This document shows, piece by piece, positions 16,860 to 27,677 of a stretch of DNA of 42,290 bases; within the stretch, counting starts at the first letter, position 1; each line of letters begins with the position of its first letter. The translations under genes and the position numbers were made by a program. The notes under the pieces were generated by a model. The model did not search any database and was not told the origin of the DNA. It saw nothing but the letters and a program-made list of their open reading frames with translations. The stretch is from Deinococcus seoulensis (GTDB lineage Bacteria > Deinococcota > Deinococci > Deinococcales > Deinococcaceae). The stretch is taken from assembly GCF_014648115.1 (NCBI RefSeq), contig NZ_BMQM01000031.1, positions 1 to 42,290 on the forward strand. The letters run 5' to 3'.

Positions 16860-17720
16860 ACGGCCGCCTTCCGCCCCCCCCGCTACCTCCGCTGGTTGAT
16901 TCTGGGCGGGGCCGCGCTCCTCCTGGTCGGCGTGGCCCTGCTGCCGGACGTCCGGGCGTTCCTGCTGGCCGCCTTCGCCGCGCTGACCAGCAAGGACCCG
17001 GCCGTCACGCACGCCTTCGTGCAGGGCCTCGGCTGGGCCGGGCCGCTGGCACTGATCGGCGCGTTCATCCTTCAGGCGGTCCTGCCGGTCCTGCCCGCCC
17101 TGTTCCTGATTGCCGTGACCGCCCACGCCTACGGCCCCGTGCAGGGGTTCGTGATCGTGTACATCGGCACGCTGCTGGGCGCGGCCGCCGGGTACGGCCT
17201 GGGCCGCACGCTGGGCGACACGCTGGTCCGCACGCTGGCTGGTGAACGCGCCCGGCTGGCCGCGCACGAGTTCGCCAACCGTTACGGCGTGCAGGGCGTG
17301 CTGATGGTGCGCCTGATGCCGGTCCTGTCCGCCGACGTGATGAACCTCGTGGCGGGCGCGGCCCGCATGGGTTTCCGGCCGTTCATGCTCGCCACCGCTG
17401 CCGGGGCCCTGCCGGTCACGGCGCTGGTTGTGTGGCTCAGCGAGAACACCCAGCGGCTGATCTGGGGCATGGGGCTGCTGTCGGCCGCCGTGGGCCTGGT
17501 CGTCCTGACCCGCTGGCTGATCGCCCGCCGCGCCGCGATCCGCCGCGCAGGAACGGAACTGGCCGGGACGGAAGCAGCCGGGACGGAGTCGGCGGGAACG
17601 GAACCGGCCGCCACGGAACTGGCCCCCGCACCGTCGAGCGTACGGACCGACGCGGGCACACGTCCCAGCGCAGGCGCACGGAACAGCGCAGGCAGCGGCC
17701 CCCGGCAACCCGGCACCTGA
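16857..17720 (+). CDS. TVP38/TMEM64 (VTT-domain) family membrane protein
   Basis: A 287-residue integral membrane protein. A first membrane helix lies near residues 13-33. A VTT-type core follows: hydrophobic segments AGPLALIGAFILQAVLPVLPA, a Gly-rich GTLLGAAAGYGLGRTLGD, RYGVQGVLMVRLMPVLSADVMNLVAGAARM, and late helices ending near residue 222. Relatives are DedA-like transporters or lipid scramblases; substrate not known. The C-terminal tail (about 223-287) is hydrophilic and contains five tandem pentapeptides (AGTEL, AGTEA, AGTES, AGTEP, AATEL) not expected in the family. The stop codon abuts a family 1 repeat fragment. Confidence 0.8.
   Translation: MTAAFRPPRYLRWLILGGAALLLVGVALLPDVRAFLLAAFAALTSKDPAVTHAFVQGLGWAGPLALIGAFILQAVLPVLPALFLIAVTAHAYGPVQGFVIVYIGTLLGAAAGYGLGRTLGDTLVRTLAGERARLAAHEFANRYGVQGVLMVRLMPVLSADVMNLVAGAARMGFRPFMLATAAGALPVTALVVWLSENTQRLIWGMGLLSAAVGLVVLTRWLIARRAAIRRAGTELAGTEAAGTESAGTEPAATELAPAPSSVRTDAGTRPSAGARNSAGSGPRQPGT
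17547..17621 (+). repeat. Five 15-bp tandem repeats coding AGTEx pentapeptides
   Basis: Five units of 15 bp (for example GCAGGAACGGAACTG, GCCGGGACGGAAGCA) encode residues 231-255 of the TVP38-like protein. Units are imperfect but in register, so changes in copy number would keep the frame. Confidence 0.8.
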
Positions 17721-17740
17721 TACGGACTCCGATTGAATGG
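17719..17740 (+). repeat. Dispersed repeat, family 1, left-end fragment
   Basis: The 22 bases beginning GATACGGACTCC are identical to the left end of copy B at 22931. The rest of the element is absent; only a weak CGGGAATCCATG at 17780-17791 recalls a right end. It starts at the TGA of the preceding gene. Confidence 0.65.
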
Positions 17741-17842
17741 CTTGTAACGCGGGCCTGCTCCCTGTGGGCCGGGAATCCATGCCGCTCCTTCTGTGCGTGG
17801 CACGCACGCCGGTGGTCCCGGCCACCGGGGCTGCACTTTGGG

Positions 17843-17887
17843 TAAACTGCGCTGGACATCCGCACCGCGGACCGCAGGAGGCAGGAG
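17843..17887 (+). promoter_or_regulatory. -10 box and SD region of purM
   Basis: TAAACT (17843-17848) would start a transcript near 17855. AGGAGG (17876-17881) and AGGAG (17883-17887) precede the ATG at 17891. This gene has a conventional 5' leader, unlike most here. Confidence 0.45.
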
Positions 17888-17890
17888 CAC

Positions 17891-18946
17891 ATGACTGAAA
17901 GCAAGCAGGGCGCTGCGGCGTCGGCATACGAACGCGCGGGGGTCAGCATCGACGCCGGGCACCGCGCCGTTCACCTGATGAAAGATGCGGTTGCCCGCAC
18001 CCACACCCCGAACGTGCTGGGCGGCCTGGGCGGCTTCGGCGGCCTGTTCCGCGCGGCCTTCGGTCACATGGAAGACCCCGTGCTGGTCGCCAGCACCGAC
18101 GGTGTCGGCACGAAAACCAAGGTCGCGGTCCGTACCGGGCGCTTCGGTGGGCTGGGCGGCGACATCGTGAACCACTGCGTGAACGACATCCTGGTGCAGG
18201 GCGCGCGGCCGCTGTTCTTCCTGGATTACGTCGCCATGGGTAAACTCTCGCCCGAACGGGTCGCGGAGGTCGTGACCGGCGCGGCGCAGGCCTGCGAGGC
18301 GCTGGGCGTGGCCCTGCTGGGCGGCGAGACCGCCGAGATGCCCGGCGTGTACGTGGACGGCGAACTGGACATCGTGGGGACCATCGTGGGGGTCGTGGAC
18401 CGCCCGGCCCTGATCACGGGCGCGCGCATCGAGGCGGGTGACGCCGTGATCGCGCTGCCCAGCTCGGGGCTGCACACCAACGGGTTCTCGCTGGCCCGCA
18501 TGGCGCTGGACGACCTCGACTGGAACGAGGTGCGCGAGGACCTGCACGGGCAGACGCTCGCGGACCTGCTGCCCGTCCCGCACCGTTCGTACCTGCCGGC
18601 CTTCGACGCGTTGCAGGCGGCCGGGGTGGACGTGCGCGGCATGGCGCATATCACGGGCGGCGGCCTGATCGACAACCCGCCCCGCGTGTTCCCCGCCGGG
18701 ATCGGCATGCAGATCGATACGGCCAGCTGGACCGTCCCGCCCGTCTTCGAGTTGATCGTGGCGCGCGCCGGGGTCGAGCGGCAGGAGGCGTTCCGCGCGC
18801 TGAACATGGGCGTGGGCTTCCTGTTCATCGTGCCCGCCGGGCAGGCGCAGGGCGCGCTGGACGCCCTGAAGGCCGCCGGAGAGCAGCCCTGGCAGATCGG
18901 CCAGATGACGGCCGGGCAGGGCGTGACGTTCGGGGGGAACGGTTGA
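17891..18946 (+). CDS. purM: Phosphoribosylformylglycinamidine cyclo-ligase (AIR synthetase)
   Basis: A 351-residue cytoplasmic enzyme that closes FGAM to AIR with ATP in de novo purine synthesis. Conserved segments are YERAGVSIDAGHRAV at the start, VLVASTDGVGTKTKVA, GGDIVNHCVNDILVQGARPLFFLDY, LGGETAEMPGVY, GLHTNGFSLAR and MAHITGGGLIDNPPRV. Length is normal. A double SD (AGGAGGCAGGAG) lies just upstream, and a TAAACT -10 box lies at 17843-17848. The next gene overlaps the stop (TTGA), indicating an operon with a histidine phosphatase. Confidence 0.97.
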   Translation: MTESKQGAAASAYERAGVSIDAGHRAVHLMKDAVARTHTPNVLGGLGGFGGLFRAAFGHMEDPVLVASTDGVGTKTKVAVRTGRFGGLGGDIVNHCVNDILVQGARPLFFLDYVAMGKLSPERVAEVVTGAAQACEALGVALLGGETAEMPGVYVDGELDIVGTIVGVVDRPALITGARIEAGDAVIALPSSGLHTNGFSLARMALDDLDWNEVREDLHGQTLADLLPVPHRSYLPAFDALQAAGVDVRGMAHITGGGLIDNPPRVFPAGIGMQIDTASWTVPPVFELIVARAGVERQEAFRALNMGVGFLFIVPAGQAQGALDALKAAGEQPWQIGQMTAGQGVTFGGNG

Positions 18947-19656
18947 CCAGGCGACTGGCCCCCACCGGATTCGCCGCGCCGGACCGCGCCACCGCCACCG
19001 AATTCTGGGTGGTGCGCCACGGCGAGAGCACCTGGAACGTGGACGGCCGCTACCAGGGGCAGACGGACGTGCCGCTCAGCCCGATCGGGGTGCTTCAGGC
19101 GTCCAGTCTGGCCGAGCGTCTGACCGCGCAACCCTTCAGCGCCGTGTACACCAGCGACCTGACCCGCGCCGCGCAGACCGCGCAGATCGTCGCCGAGCGG
19201 CTGCACGGCGCGCCGCCCGTGCAGACCGACGTGGGCCTGCGCGAGATCGACGTGGGTGAACTCGCGGGCCTCACCATTCACGAGATCCGCGCCCGGCACG
19301 CCGAATACCTTCAGGCCCTCGTGACCGAACCCTGGAGCACCCGCCGTCCCGGCGGGGAGAGCATGGAGGACCTGTACGCCCGCAGCGGCGACGCCTTCAC
19401 GCGCATTCAGGCGCGGCATCCGGGCCAGCGGGTGCTGGTGTTCACGCACGGCGGCGTGGTCCGCGTGGCGGTCGGTCTGGCGCTCGGCGGTGTGCCCGCC
19501 AACGCCTGGGCGCGCCTGAGCGTGTCGAACACCTCGGTCACGCGGGTCCTGCTGGGCGCGGGCAGCGGCATGCTGCTGGGCTTCAATGACGACGCCCACC
19601 TGGAAAGCCTGCTGGAAGCCACCGAGGCCGACGACGTGCTCGGACAGGCCCCGTAA
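18943..19656 (+). CDS. Histidine phosphatase family protein (phosphoglycerate mutase-like)
   Basis: A 237-residue protein. The phosphohistidine motif RHGES (R25, H26, G27, E28) is followed by TWNVDGRYQGQTDVPLS. Further motifs are YTSDLTRAAQTAQIVAE, the acidic residue region LREIDVGELAGLT, and the second catalytic His in FTHGGVVRV. These fit the histidine phosphatase branch with broad phosphatase or phosphoglycerate-mutase-like activity; the substrate cannot be told. The TTG at 18943 overlaps the purM TGA, so translation is coupled; a start further in is possible because the first 18 residues precede the domain. A stable hairpin follows at 19672. Confidence 0.88.
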   Translation: MTRRLAPTGFAAPDRATATEFWVVRHGESTWNVDGRYQGQTDVPLSPIGVLQASSLAERLTAQPFSAVYTSDLTRAAQTAQIVAERLHGAPPVQTDVGLREIDVGELAGLTIHEIRARHAEYLQALVTEPWSTRRPGGESMEDLYARSGDAFTRIQARHPGQRVLVFTHGGVVRVAVGLALGGVPANAWARLSVSNTSVTRVLLGAGSGMLLGFNDDAHLESLLEATEADDVLGQAP

Positions 19657-19671
19657 CAGCCGCACTCCCAG

Positions 19672-19704
19672 GCGCGGTCGGTCCTGCCCTGGGACCGGCC
19701 GCGC
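19672..19704 (+). terminator. Stable hairpin after the purM operon
   Basis: The 13-nt arm 19672-19684 pairs with 19692-19704, with one U-G pair and a 7-nt loop; outer bases CTCCCA/TGGGAG extend it. There is no T tract. The rest of 19705-19888 holds small inverted repeats (AGTGCA/TGCACT near 19755) but no gene. Confidence 0.5.
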
Positions 19705-19888
19705 TGCGTCTGTGGGAGAACTTGTCCAAGCGGGGCAGGGGTCGGGATGCAGTGCAAAGATGCACTCCGTCCGCAGCAGTGCGCCCCCACCCACCGCCGG
19801 GCGGACACTCTGGGCAGGACCGCCGCTTCCTCTGTGCCGCGCCCGGACGGTCCGGCGCGGCCCGCTCCCAGCGGCGGCAGGTGAAGCC

Positions 19889-21340
19889 ATGACGCACCCC
19901 GCTCCCCTCATGCCCCCCAGCCTGTCCCTTCCCCCACTGCTGTCTGCCCCGGCACTGCCGCGCATCATTCAGGGCGGCATGGGCGTGGCCGTCTCGGACT
20001 GGCGGCTGGCGCGGGCCGTGTCCATGACCGGCGAGCTGGGCGTCGTGTCCGGCACCGGCATCGACACCGTGCTGCTGCGCCGCCTTCAGGACGGCGACCC
20101 GGACGGGCACGTCCGCGCGGCCCTGAGCCACTTTCCGGACGCGGCCCTCGCGGCGCGCACCGTGCAGCGCTTCTTCCTCCCGGCGGGCCGCGCGGCGGGG
20201 CAGCCGTATGCCCGCGTGCCGCTGCCCACCGCCGAACGGCACCGCGACGCCTGGGAACTGTCCGTGCTGGGCGCGTTCACCGAGGTGTTCCTGGCCCGCC
20301 AGGGGCACGCGAACCCGGTCGGCCTGAACCTGCTGACCAAGTTGCAGCTGCACACCCTGCCGTGCCTGTTCGGGGCGATGCTGGCCGGGGTGGACACCGT
20401 GATCATGGGCGCCGGGATTCCGCGTGACATTCCGCGCGTGCTGGACGCCCTGGCGGCCGGGCAGCCCGCCACCCTGAACCTCGACGTGCGCGGCGGCGAC
20501 CCCGTGCCCCTGACCCTGGACCCGGCCGCGTACGGCGGGACGGGCGCGGCCCTGACCCGCCCGAAGTTCTACCCGGTGGTGGCCTCGCACGTGCTGGCGG
20601 GCGTCCTGGCCCGCAAGGCCAGCGGGCGCGTGGACGGTTTCGTGGTCGAGGGGCCGACGGCCGGGGGGCACAACGCCCCGCCGCGCGGCCCCCTGACCCT
20701 GGACAGCAGTGGTCAGCCGGTGTACGGCGAGCGGGACGGGGCGGACCTGCCTGCCCTGCGCGCCCTGGGCCTGCCGTTCTGGCTGGCCGGCAGTCACGGC
20801 ACCCCGGACGCCCTGGCGCGGGCGCTGGCAGCGGGCGCGGCGGGCATTCAGGTGGGCACGCTGTTCGCCTTCGCCGCCGAGTCCGGCCTGCGCGCCGACC
20901 TGAAAGCCGACGTGCAGGCCCGCGCGCACGCCGGGACGCTGGAGGTGTTCACGGACCCGCTCGCCTCGCCCACCGGGTTCCCGTTCAAGGTCGTGAACCT
21001 GCCCGGCACGCTCTCGCAGGCCGGGGCGTACGCGGCGCGCGGGCGGGTGTGCGACATCGGGTACCTGCGCGAGGCGTACCGCACCCCTCAGGGCGGCGTG
21101 GGCTGGCGCTGCCCAAGCGAACCCGTCGCCGCCTACGCCGCAAAGGGCGGACAGGCGGCCGACACGGCCGGACGCAAGTGCCTGTGCAACGCCCTGATGG
21201 CCGACGCCGGGTACCCGCAGGTGCAGCGCGGCGGGCACACCGAGCCGCCCCTGCTGACCAGCGGCGACCGCCTGAACGACCTGCGGGACCTGCCCACCCC
21301 CTACCGCGCCGCCGACGTGATCCGCGTCCTGCGCGGCTGA
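19889..21340 (+). CDS. Nitronate monooxygenase family flavoenzyme
   Basis: A 483-residue FMN-dependent TIM-barrel protein of the 2-nitropropane dioxygenase/NMO family. IIQGGMGVAVSDWRLA near residue 26 is the N-terminal flavin-binding strand, a Gly-rich FVVEGPTAGGHNAPPRG lies near residues 251-267, and WLAGSHGTP and AAGAAGIQVGTLFAFAAESG form the phosphate-binding end. The C-terminal extension with RKCLCNALMADAGYPQ makes it longer than classical NMOs, a form seen in some bacterial members. The natural substrate is uncertain. The start at ATG 19889 has a weak SD (CAGGTGAA); the in-frame sequence further up lies over the purM-operon hairpin and is not coding. Confidence 0.82.
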   Translation: MTHPAPLMPPSLSLPPLLSAPALPRIIQGGMGVAVSDWRLARAVSMTGELGVVSGTGIDTVLLRRLQDGDPDGHVRAALSHFPDAALAARTVQRFFLPAGRAAGQPYARVPLPTAERHRDAWELSVLGAFTEVFLARQGHANPVGLNLLTKLQLHTLPCLFGAMLAGVDTVIMGAGIPRDIPRVLDALAAGQPATLNLDVRGGDPVPLTLDPAAYGGTGAALTRPKFYPVVASHVLAGVLARKASGRVDGFVVEGPTAGGHNAPPRGPLTLDSSGQPVYGERDGADLPALRALGLPFWLAGSHGTPDALARALAAGAAGIQVGTLFAFAAESGLRADLKADVQARAHAGTLEVFTDPLASPTGFPFKVVNLPGTLSQAGAYAARGRVCDIGYLREAYRTPQGGVGWRCPSEPVAAYAAKGGQAADTAGRKCLCNALMADAGYPQVQRGGHTEPPLLTSGDRLNDLRDLPTPYRAADVIRVLRG

Positions 21341-21362
21341 ACCCCGCCGCGCGCCCATGCGC

Positions 21363-21418
21363 TAGCCTGGGGAGCACATGCGTCTCCTTCACACCACCCG
21401 CTGCGGCCGGGGCAGACC

Positions 21419-21422
<4 letters not shown>
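21363..21422 (+). promoter_or_regulatory. Promoter and 14-codon ORF overlapping the meaB start
   Basis: TAGCCT (21363-21368), 9 nt, then ATG at 21378. The ORF reads MRLLHTTRCGRGRP and its TGA (21420-21422) overlaps the GTG start of meaB at 21419. The meaB start itself has little SD, so coupling to this ORF is plausible. Confidence 0.45.
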
Positions 21423-22917
<1,495 letters not shown>

Positions 22918-22930
22918 GGCTGCCCGCCCT

Positions 22931-23080
22931 GATACGGACTCCGATTGAATGGACTGCAAAGCCCGTTCAATTCGGGCAGAGGGAGCAGAGCAAGTAGGAG
23001 TCGAAGCGGGTTCCGGACATGGAGCTGGCAGGGGCGGTGCTGTCCCGGGGTGTTAACCAAACAAACGGCAGTCCGTATGA
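22931..23080. repeat. Dispersed repeat, family 1, copy B
   Basis: It starts GATACGGACTCCGATTG and ends GGCAGTCCGTATGA, so the termini are inverted copies (ATACGGACT shared). The left third and the block GGGTTCCGGACATGGAGCTG match copy A at 14191, and the right end (GTTAACCAAACAAACGG) matches both arms of the palindrome at 29841. There is no ORF. It lies between the convergent ICMT-like gene and the gene ending at 23097. Confidence 0.8.
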
Positions 23081-23096
23081 GCGGACGACCCTGCGT

Positions 23097-23633
23097 TCAG
23101 GCGGACTGCGGGAAGCGGCGCTCGAACACCAGTCCGGTGGGCGTGTCGGCCAGCATGACCGGCGTCACCACCGGCACGCCCTGCAACTCCATGCGCACGC
23201 GCCCCGCGTCGTTGGTGTGCGCCACGCCCGCCGCGACGCCCTGCACGGTCCAGCCCTGATGCGTGGCGGCCAGCAGGACCTCCAGTTCGTCCAGCCCGCC
23301 GCGCAACTGCGGGGTGAACAGCGCGGCGCGGGCCGGGCGTGACTGGGCGCGCAGTTCGCGCTGCACGTCCGCCCAGTTCGGCGCGCCCAGCCGCATGAAC
23401 CCGGAAGGGTGCCGCTCGGCGTGCACCACGAACGCGCCCCGCAGGTCAGCCACGGCGCCCGCCAGGGCCTCCGCGCCGGGCAGGACCAGCGCCACGTCGA
23501 AATCGGGCAGCACGGCACTGAAGTAATCGGCGGCGTCCTGCACGTCCCGGGCACTCAGGTGCGCCAGGGACTCGCCCACCTGCTCCGGGCTGGGCAGGGC
23601 GCGGGCGATGGCGGCGCGGAACACTTCAGTCAT
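23097..23633 (-). CDS. Uncharacterised protein
   Basis: A 178-residue soluble-looking protein from the ATG at 23633, chosen because TACCCT (23645-23640) sits 6 nt upstream as a leaderless promoter; an in-frame ATG at 23672 lies before that box. The N-terminal half is helical (TEVFRAAIARALPSPEQVGE). The middle contains DFDVALVLPGAEALAGAVAD and a conserved-looking HPSGFMRLGAPNW, and the end is strand-rich (VPVVTPVMLADTPTGLVFER). There is no signal peptide, no membrane helix and no catalytic motif. I do not recognise it. It is divergent from the MFS pump gene. Confidence 0.55.
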   Translation of the reverse strand: MTEVFRAAIARALPSPEQVGESLAHLSARDVQDAADYFSAVLPDFDVALVLPGAEALAGAVADLRGAFVVHAERHPSGFMRLGAPNWADVQRELRAQSRPARAALFTPQLRGGLDELEVLLAATHQGWTVQGVAAGVAHTNDAGRVRMELQGVPVVTPVMLADTPTGLVFERRFPQSA

Positions 23634-23645
23634 ACCCGCAGGGTA
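23631..23645 (-). promoter_or_regulatory. Leaderless -10 box of the gene at 23633
   Basis: TACCCT (23645-23640), 6 nt, ATG (23633). Confidence 0.5.
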
Positions 23646-23839
23646 GTGCGGCGGGTCTTTCGCGGCTGTCACAGACCGCTGCGCGGACCTTCACCAGGCG
23701 TTCACCTGCCGGGTTGCCCGCCCCCCCCCCAAGCCCGGCCCCCTCCAGCCCGGCCCCCCCCAGCCCCTCCGGCCCGACAGACCGGACGCACCCCGCAGCC
23801 CGCCCGGCCCGCACACCACCCGACCCACCCCGCGCGGGA

Positions 23840-23854
23840 TACCGTGCGGCCATG
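23840..23854 (+). promoter_or_regulatory. Leaderless -10 box of the MFS gene
   Basis: TACCGT (23840-23845), 6 nt, ATG (23852). Between this and the divergent promoter lies a C-rich stretch with a run of ten C (23721-23730). Confidence 0.5.
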
Positions 23855-25063
23855 CAGGCCCGCCTCCCCACCCCACCCGCCCCGGCCAGCCCCACCGGCA
23901 CAACGACCGCTGCCGCCACCACCGCCCGCCACGCCGCCGCCATCGCCGTGGCCGTCACCGCCGGGCACTTCATCAACGACGCCTACAGCGCCATGCTCAC
24001 ACCCCTGACCCCCGCCCTGCAGGCCAAGTATGGGGTCAGCATCGCCGCCGTCACGCTGCTGTCCAGCGTGTACTCGCTGACCAGCAGTGTCCTGCAACCC
24101 CTGCTGGGCATCCTGGGCGAGCGGCTGGACCGCCGCTACGCCGCCGCGCTCGGCCCCCTCATGACCGGCGTCGGCCTGACCCTCATGGGCTTCGTGCCGT
24201 GGTTCGGGGCGCTGATCCTGCTCGTCGCCGTCGCAGGCTTCGGCAGCGGCTTCTTCCACCCCGCCGGAGCCGCGTACGTCGCGCAGCACAGCCCCCCCGA
24301 CAGGCGCGGCCTGTGGGCCAGCCTGTTCAGCGCGGGCGGCACCGCCGGGATGGCACTCGGCCCCGTGTTTGCCGGGGTGGGCCTCACTCACCTGCCGTGG
24401 TTCGCGCTGATCGGTGTGGTCGTCGCCGCCATCACCTTCGCCGTCACGCCGGGCGGCGTGCAGAAGGCCAAACGCATCCCCATGCGCGACTACGCCGGCA
24501 TCTTCCGTGGCCCCCTCGTGTGGCTGTGGGCCATGGCCGTCCTGCGCTCGCTGGCCAGCATGGGCTACAACGCCATGCTGCCGTTCATGCTGCTGGCACG
24601 CGGCTACGGCGCGCGCGAGGTCGCCATCACGCTCGCCGTGTACTCGGTCGCCAGCGCCATTGGCGGCATCGTCGGCGGACGGCTCAGCGACCGCCTGGGC
24701 CGCGTGACCGTCCTGCGCGGCGCGATCCTCACCACCATCCCCTTCTTCGCGCTGCTGATCCTCTCCAGCCCCGCCAACTGGTGGTTCTACCCCCTGACCT
24801 TCATCGTGGGCGCCGCCGTGAACGCCAGCATCCCCGTCGGCGTCGTCACCGCGCAGGAGTACGCGCCCGGCCACGTCGCCGTTGCCAGCTCGATCATGAT
24901 GGGCTTCTCCTGGGGCTTCGCGGGCCTCCTCGTGTTCCTCGTGGGCGCGCTGGCCGACGCTACCAGCCCCACCACCGCCGCGCTCGCCGCACTGAGCCTG
25001 CTGATCCCCAGCGCCATCATCGCCGCGCGCCTCCCGGAACCGAAGAAGGTGCAGTTCAGCTGA
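23852..25063 (+). CDS. MFS transporter, fosmidomycin resistance (Fsr) type
   Basis: A 403-residue major facilitator transporter with about 12 membrane helices, expected to export a small molecule by proton antiport. The opening AGHFINDAYSAMLTPLTPAL is characteristic of the fosmidomycin-resistance subfamily. The A-type loop GERLDRRYAA follows helix 2-3, and GGRLSDRLGRVTVLRG is the matching loop in the second half. The ATG at 23852 follows the leaderless box; the long Pro-rich in-frame extension upstream is rejected as noncoding C-rich DNA. The substrate in this organism is not established. A bidirectional terminator follows. Confidence 0.83.
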   Translation: MQARLPTPPAPASPTGTTTAAATTARHAAAIAVAVTAGHFINDAYSAMLTPLTPALQAKYGVSIAAVTLLSSVYSLTSSVLQPLLGILGERLDRRYAAALGPLMTGVGLTLMGFVPWFGALILLVAVAGFGSGFFHPAGAAYVAQHSPPDRRGLWASLFSAGGTAGMALGPVFAGVGLTHLPWFALIGVVVAAITFAVTPGGVQKAKRIPMRDYAGIFRGPLVWLWAMAVLRSLASMGYNAMLPFMLLARGYGAREVAITLAVYSVASAIGGIVGGRLSDRLGRVTVLRGAILTTIPFFALLILSSPANWWFYPLTFIVGAAVNASIPVGVVTAQEYAPGHVAVASSIMMGFSWGFAGLLVFLVGALADATSPTTAALAALSLLIPSAIIAARLPEPKKVQFS

Positions 25064-25078
25064 GCGGCGGCCGGGCCG

Positions 25079-25096
25079 GATACGGATTCCATACGA
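25079..25096. repeat. Possible family 1 repeat remnant
   Basis: GATACGGATTCCATACGA resembles the outer 12 bases of family 1 ends (compare the right end of copy A read in reverse complement, TGATATGGATTCCG) but continues into unrelated sequence. Confidence 0.3.
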
Positions 25097-25100
25097 CAAT

Positions 25101-25138
25101 CAGGGTGGGTTCCGAGACATTCCTCGGGACCCACCCTG
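25101..25138. terminator. Bidirectional terminator between convergent genes
   Basis: The 16-nt arm 25101-25116 (CAGGGTGGGTTCCGAG) pairs with 25123-25138 with a single mismatch, and a 6-nt loop. TTCTGT follows on the + strand. It separates the MFS gene from the flavin monooxygenase. Confidence 0.75.
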
Positions 25139-25154
25139 TTCTGTCCCCGTTCTG

Positions 25155-26204
25155 TCAGGCGGGCGCGAGTTCCCGTGCTTCCTGCGCGCGGACGGCGTCC
25201 ATGACCAGTTTCAGGGTGTCGCGGCGCTGGGCGGCGTCGGGGATGTTCAGGCTGACGATCACCTCGTCGGCGGCCGCGTCGCGGGCCAGGGCGTGCAGGC
25301 GCGCGGCCACACTCTGCGGGTCTCCGATGATGGCACGGCGGCGCATGGAGTCGGCCAGCGCGCGTTCCTGCGGGGTGTACGGGTAGGCCTTGGCCTCGGC
25401 GACGGTGGGGTAGGGGGCGCTCTCGCCGCGCGTGAGGCGCAGGAACATCAGGCCCAGCGGCAGGCTGAGTTCCTCGGCCTCGGCGGCGGTGGGGGCGGTC
25501 ACGACGCTCGCGGCGACGATCACGCGCGGTTCCGGGAAGGCTTCCAAGGGCTGGAACGCGGCGCGGTACGCGTCGGCGGCGGCGCGGGCCTGCGCGGTGT
25601 CCGGGTTGATGTGCCACGCGAACGCCAGCCCCGCGCCAGCTTTGGCGGCGACATGCGCGCCGTAGCCACTGCTGCTCAGAATCCACAGCGGGGGGAACAG
25701 TCCCTCGCCTGCCGGGGCCGCGACGGTGCCCGCGAAGGGGTGCCCGGCCGGGTACTGCCCGGTGCCGAAGGCGATCAGGTCCGAGAGTTGCCGCTCGAAG
25801 GACTCCTCGATCATTCCCTGCGCGCCCCGCAGCGCGCGGGCCGTGCGGCCGTCCGTGCCAGGGGCGCGGCCCAGGCCCAGGTCCACCCGGTCCGGCGCGA
25901 GGGCCGACAGCAGCCGGTAGCCTTCCGCCACGCTCAGCGGCGCGTGGTTGGGCAGCATCACGCCGCCCGACCCCAGCCGGATGCGTGTGGTGCGCTGCGA
26001 CGCGGCCGCCAGCACCGCGAGCGGGACGCTGGACGCCAGTGCGCCCATGTTGTGGTGCTCGGCCACCCAGTACCGCGTGAACCCGGCGTCCTCGGCGGCC
26101 TTCGCGTATGCCAGCGCCGCCTCCACCGACCCGGCCGCGCTGGACCCCAGCGGCACGGGAACGAGGTCGAGCACGGACAGCGGCAGGGGAGAGGAAACAC
26201 TCAT
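25155..26204 (-). CDS. LLM-class flavin-dependent monooxygenase (luciferase-like)
   Basis: A 349-residue FMN/F420-type TIM-barrel oxidoreductase. Family hallmarks are [14 protein letters not shown] at the N-terminus, [20 protein letters not shown] (about residues 42-61), [19 protein letters not shown] and [13 protein letters not shown], with [24 protein letters not shown] later. This form is the YhbW/luciferase-like group A type; substrates are mostly unknown. The ATG at 26204 lies 7 nt after CAGACT (26217-26212), a one-mismatch leaderless -10. It is divergent from the glycolate oxidase operon. Confidence 0.87.
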   Translation of the reverse strand: MSVSSPLPLSVLDLVPVPLGSSAAGSVEAALAYAKAAEDAGFTRYWVAEHHNMGALASSVPLAVLAAASQRTTRIRLGSGGVMLPNHAPLSVAEGYRLLSALAPDRVDLGLGRAPGTDGRTARALRGAQGMIEESFERQLSDLIAFGTGQYPAGHPFAGTVAAPAGEGLFPPLWILSSSGYGAHVAAKAGAGLAFAWHINPDTAQARAAADAYRAAFQPLEAFPEPRVIVAASVVTAPTAAEAEELSLPLGLMFLRLTRGESAPYPTVAEAKAYPYTPQERALADSMRRRAIIGDPQSVAARLHALARDAAADEVIVSLNIPDAAQRRDTLKLVMDAVRAQEARELAPA

Positions 26205-26217
26205 GCCCGGCAGTCTG
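26202..26217 (-). promoter_or_regulatory. Leaderless -10 box of the LLM gene
   Basis: CAGACT (26217-26212, one mismatch to TANNNT), 7 nt, ATG (26204). Confidence 0.4.
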
Positions 26218-26329
26218 CGCCTGAGCGCACGGGGAAAAGCTGCGCGTGGTCACGAAGCGGCACCTCCCCTGGCCCGCACCCCCCTAGCCCACAGCGTCCG
26301 CGCGTCCTGTCGTTCCGTCCGGCCGCGCC

Positions 26330-26356
26330 TATCCTGTAGGGCATGAGGTTCCACGC

Positions 26357-26360
<4 letters not shown>
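26330..26360 (+). promoter_or_regulatory. Promoter and 5-codon ORF overlapping the glcF start
   Basis: TATCCT (26330-26335), 7 nt, then ATGAGGTTCCACGCTTGA (26343-26360), encoding MRFHA. Its TGA overlaps the TTG start of glcF at 26357. GAGG inside it is 8 nt from that TTG and can serve as SD. Confidence 0.5.
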
Positions 26361-27634
<1,274 letters not shown>

Positions 27635-27647
27635 ACGGGGATAGGGG

Positions 27648-27668
27648 ATGGTTGATGGTTGATGGAGG
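27648..27668 (+). repeat. Dispersed repeat, family 2, before glcD
   Basis: ATGGTTGATGGTTGATGG (tandem GATGGTT units) directly precedes the glcD SD (GGAGGAGGG). The same words occur upstream of leuS and glcE. Confidence 0.55.
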
Positions 27669-27677
27669 AGGGTACTC

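Noticed and set aside
23714..23851. N-terminal Pro-rich extension of the MFS transporter
   Set aside because: The leaderless box and ATG at 23852 fit better, and the extension is C-rich low-complexity DNA including the C10 run.
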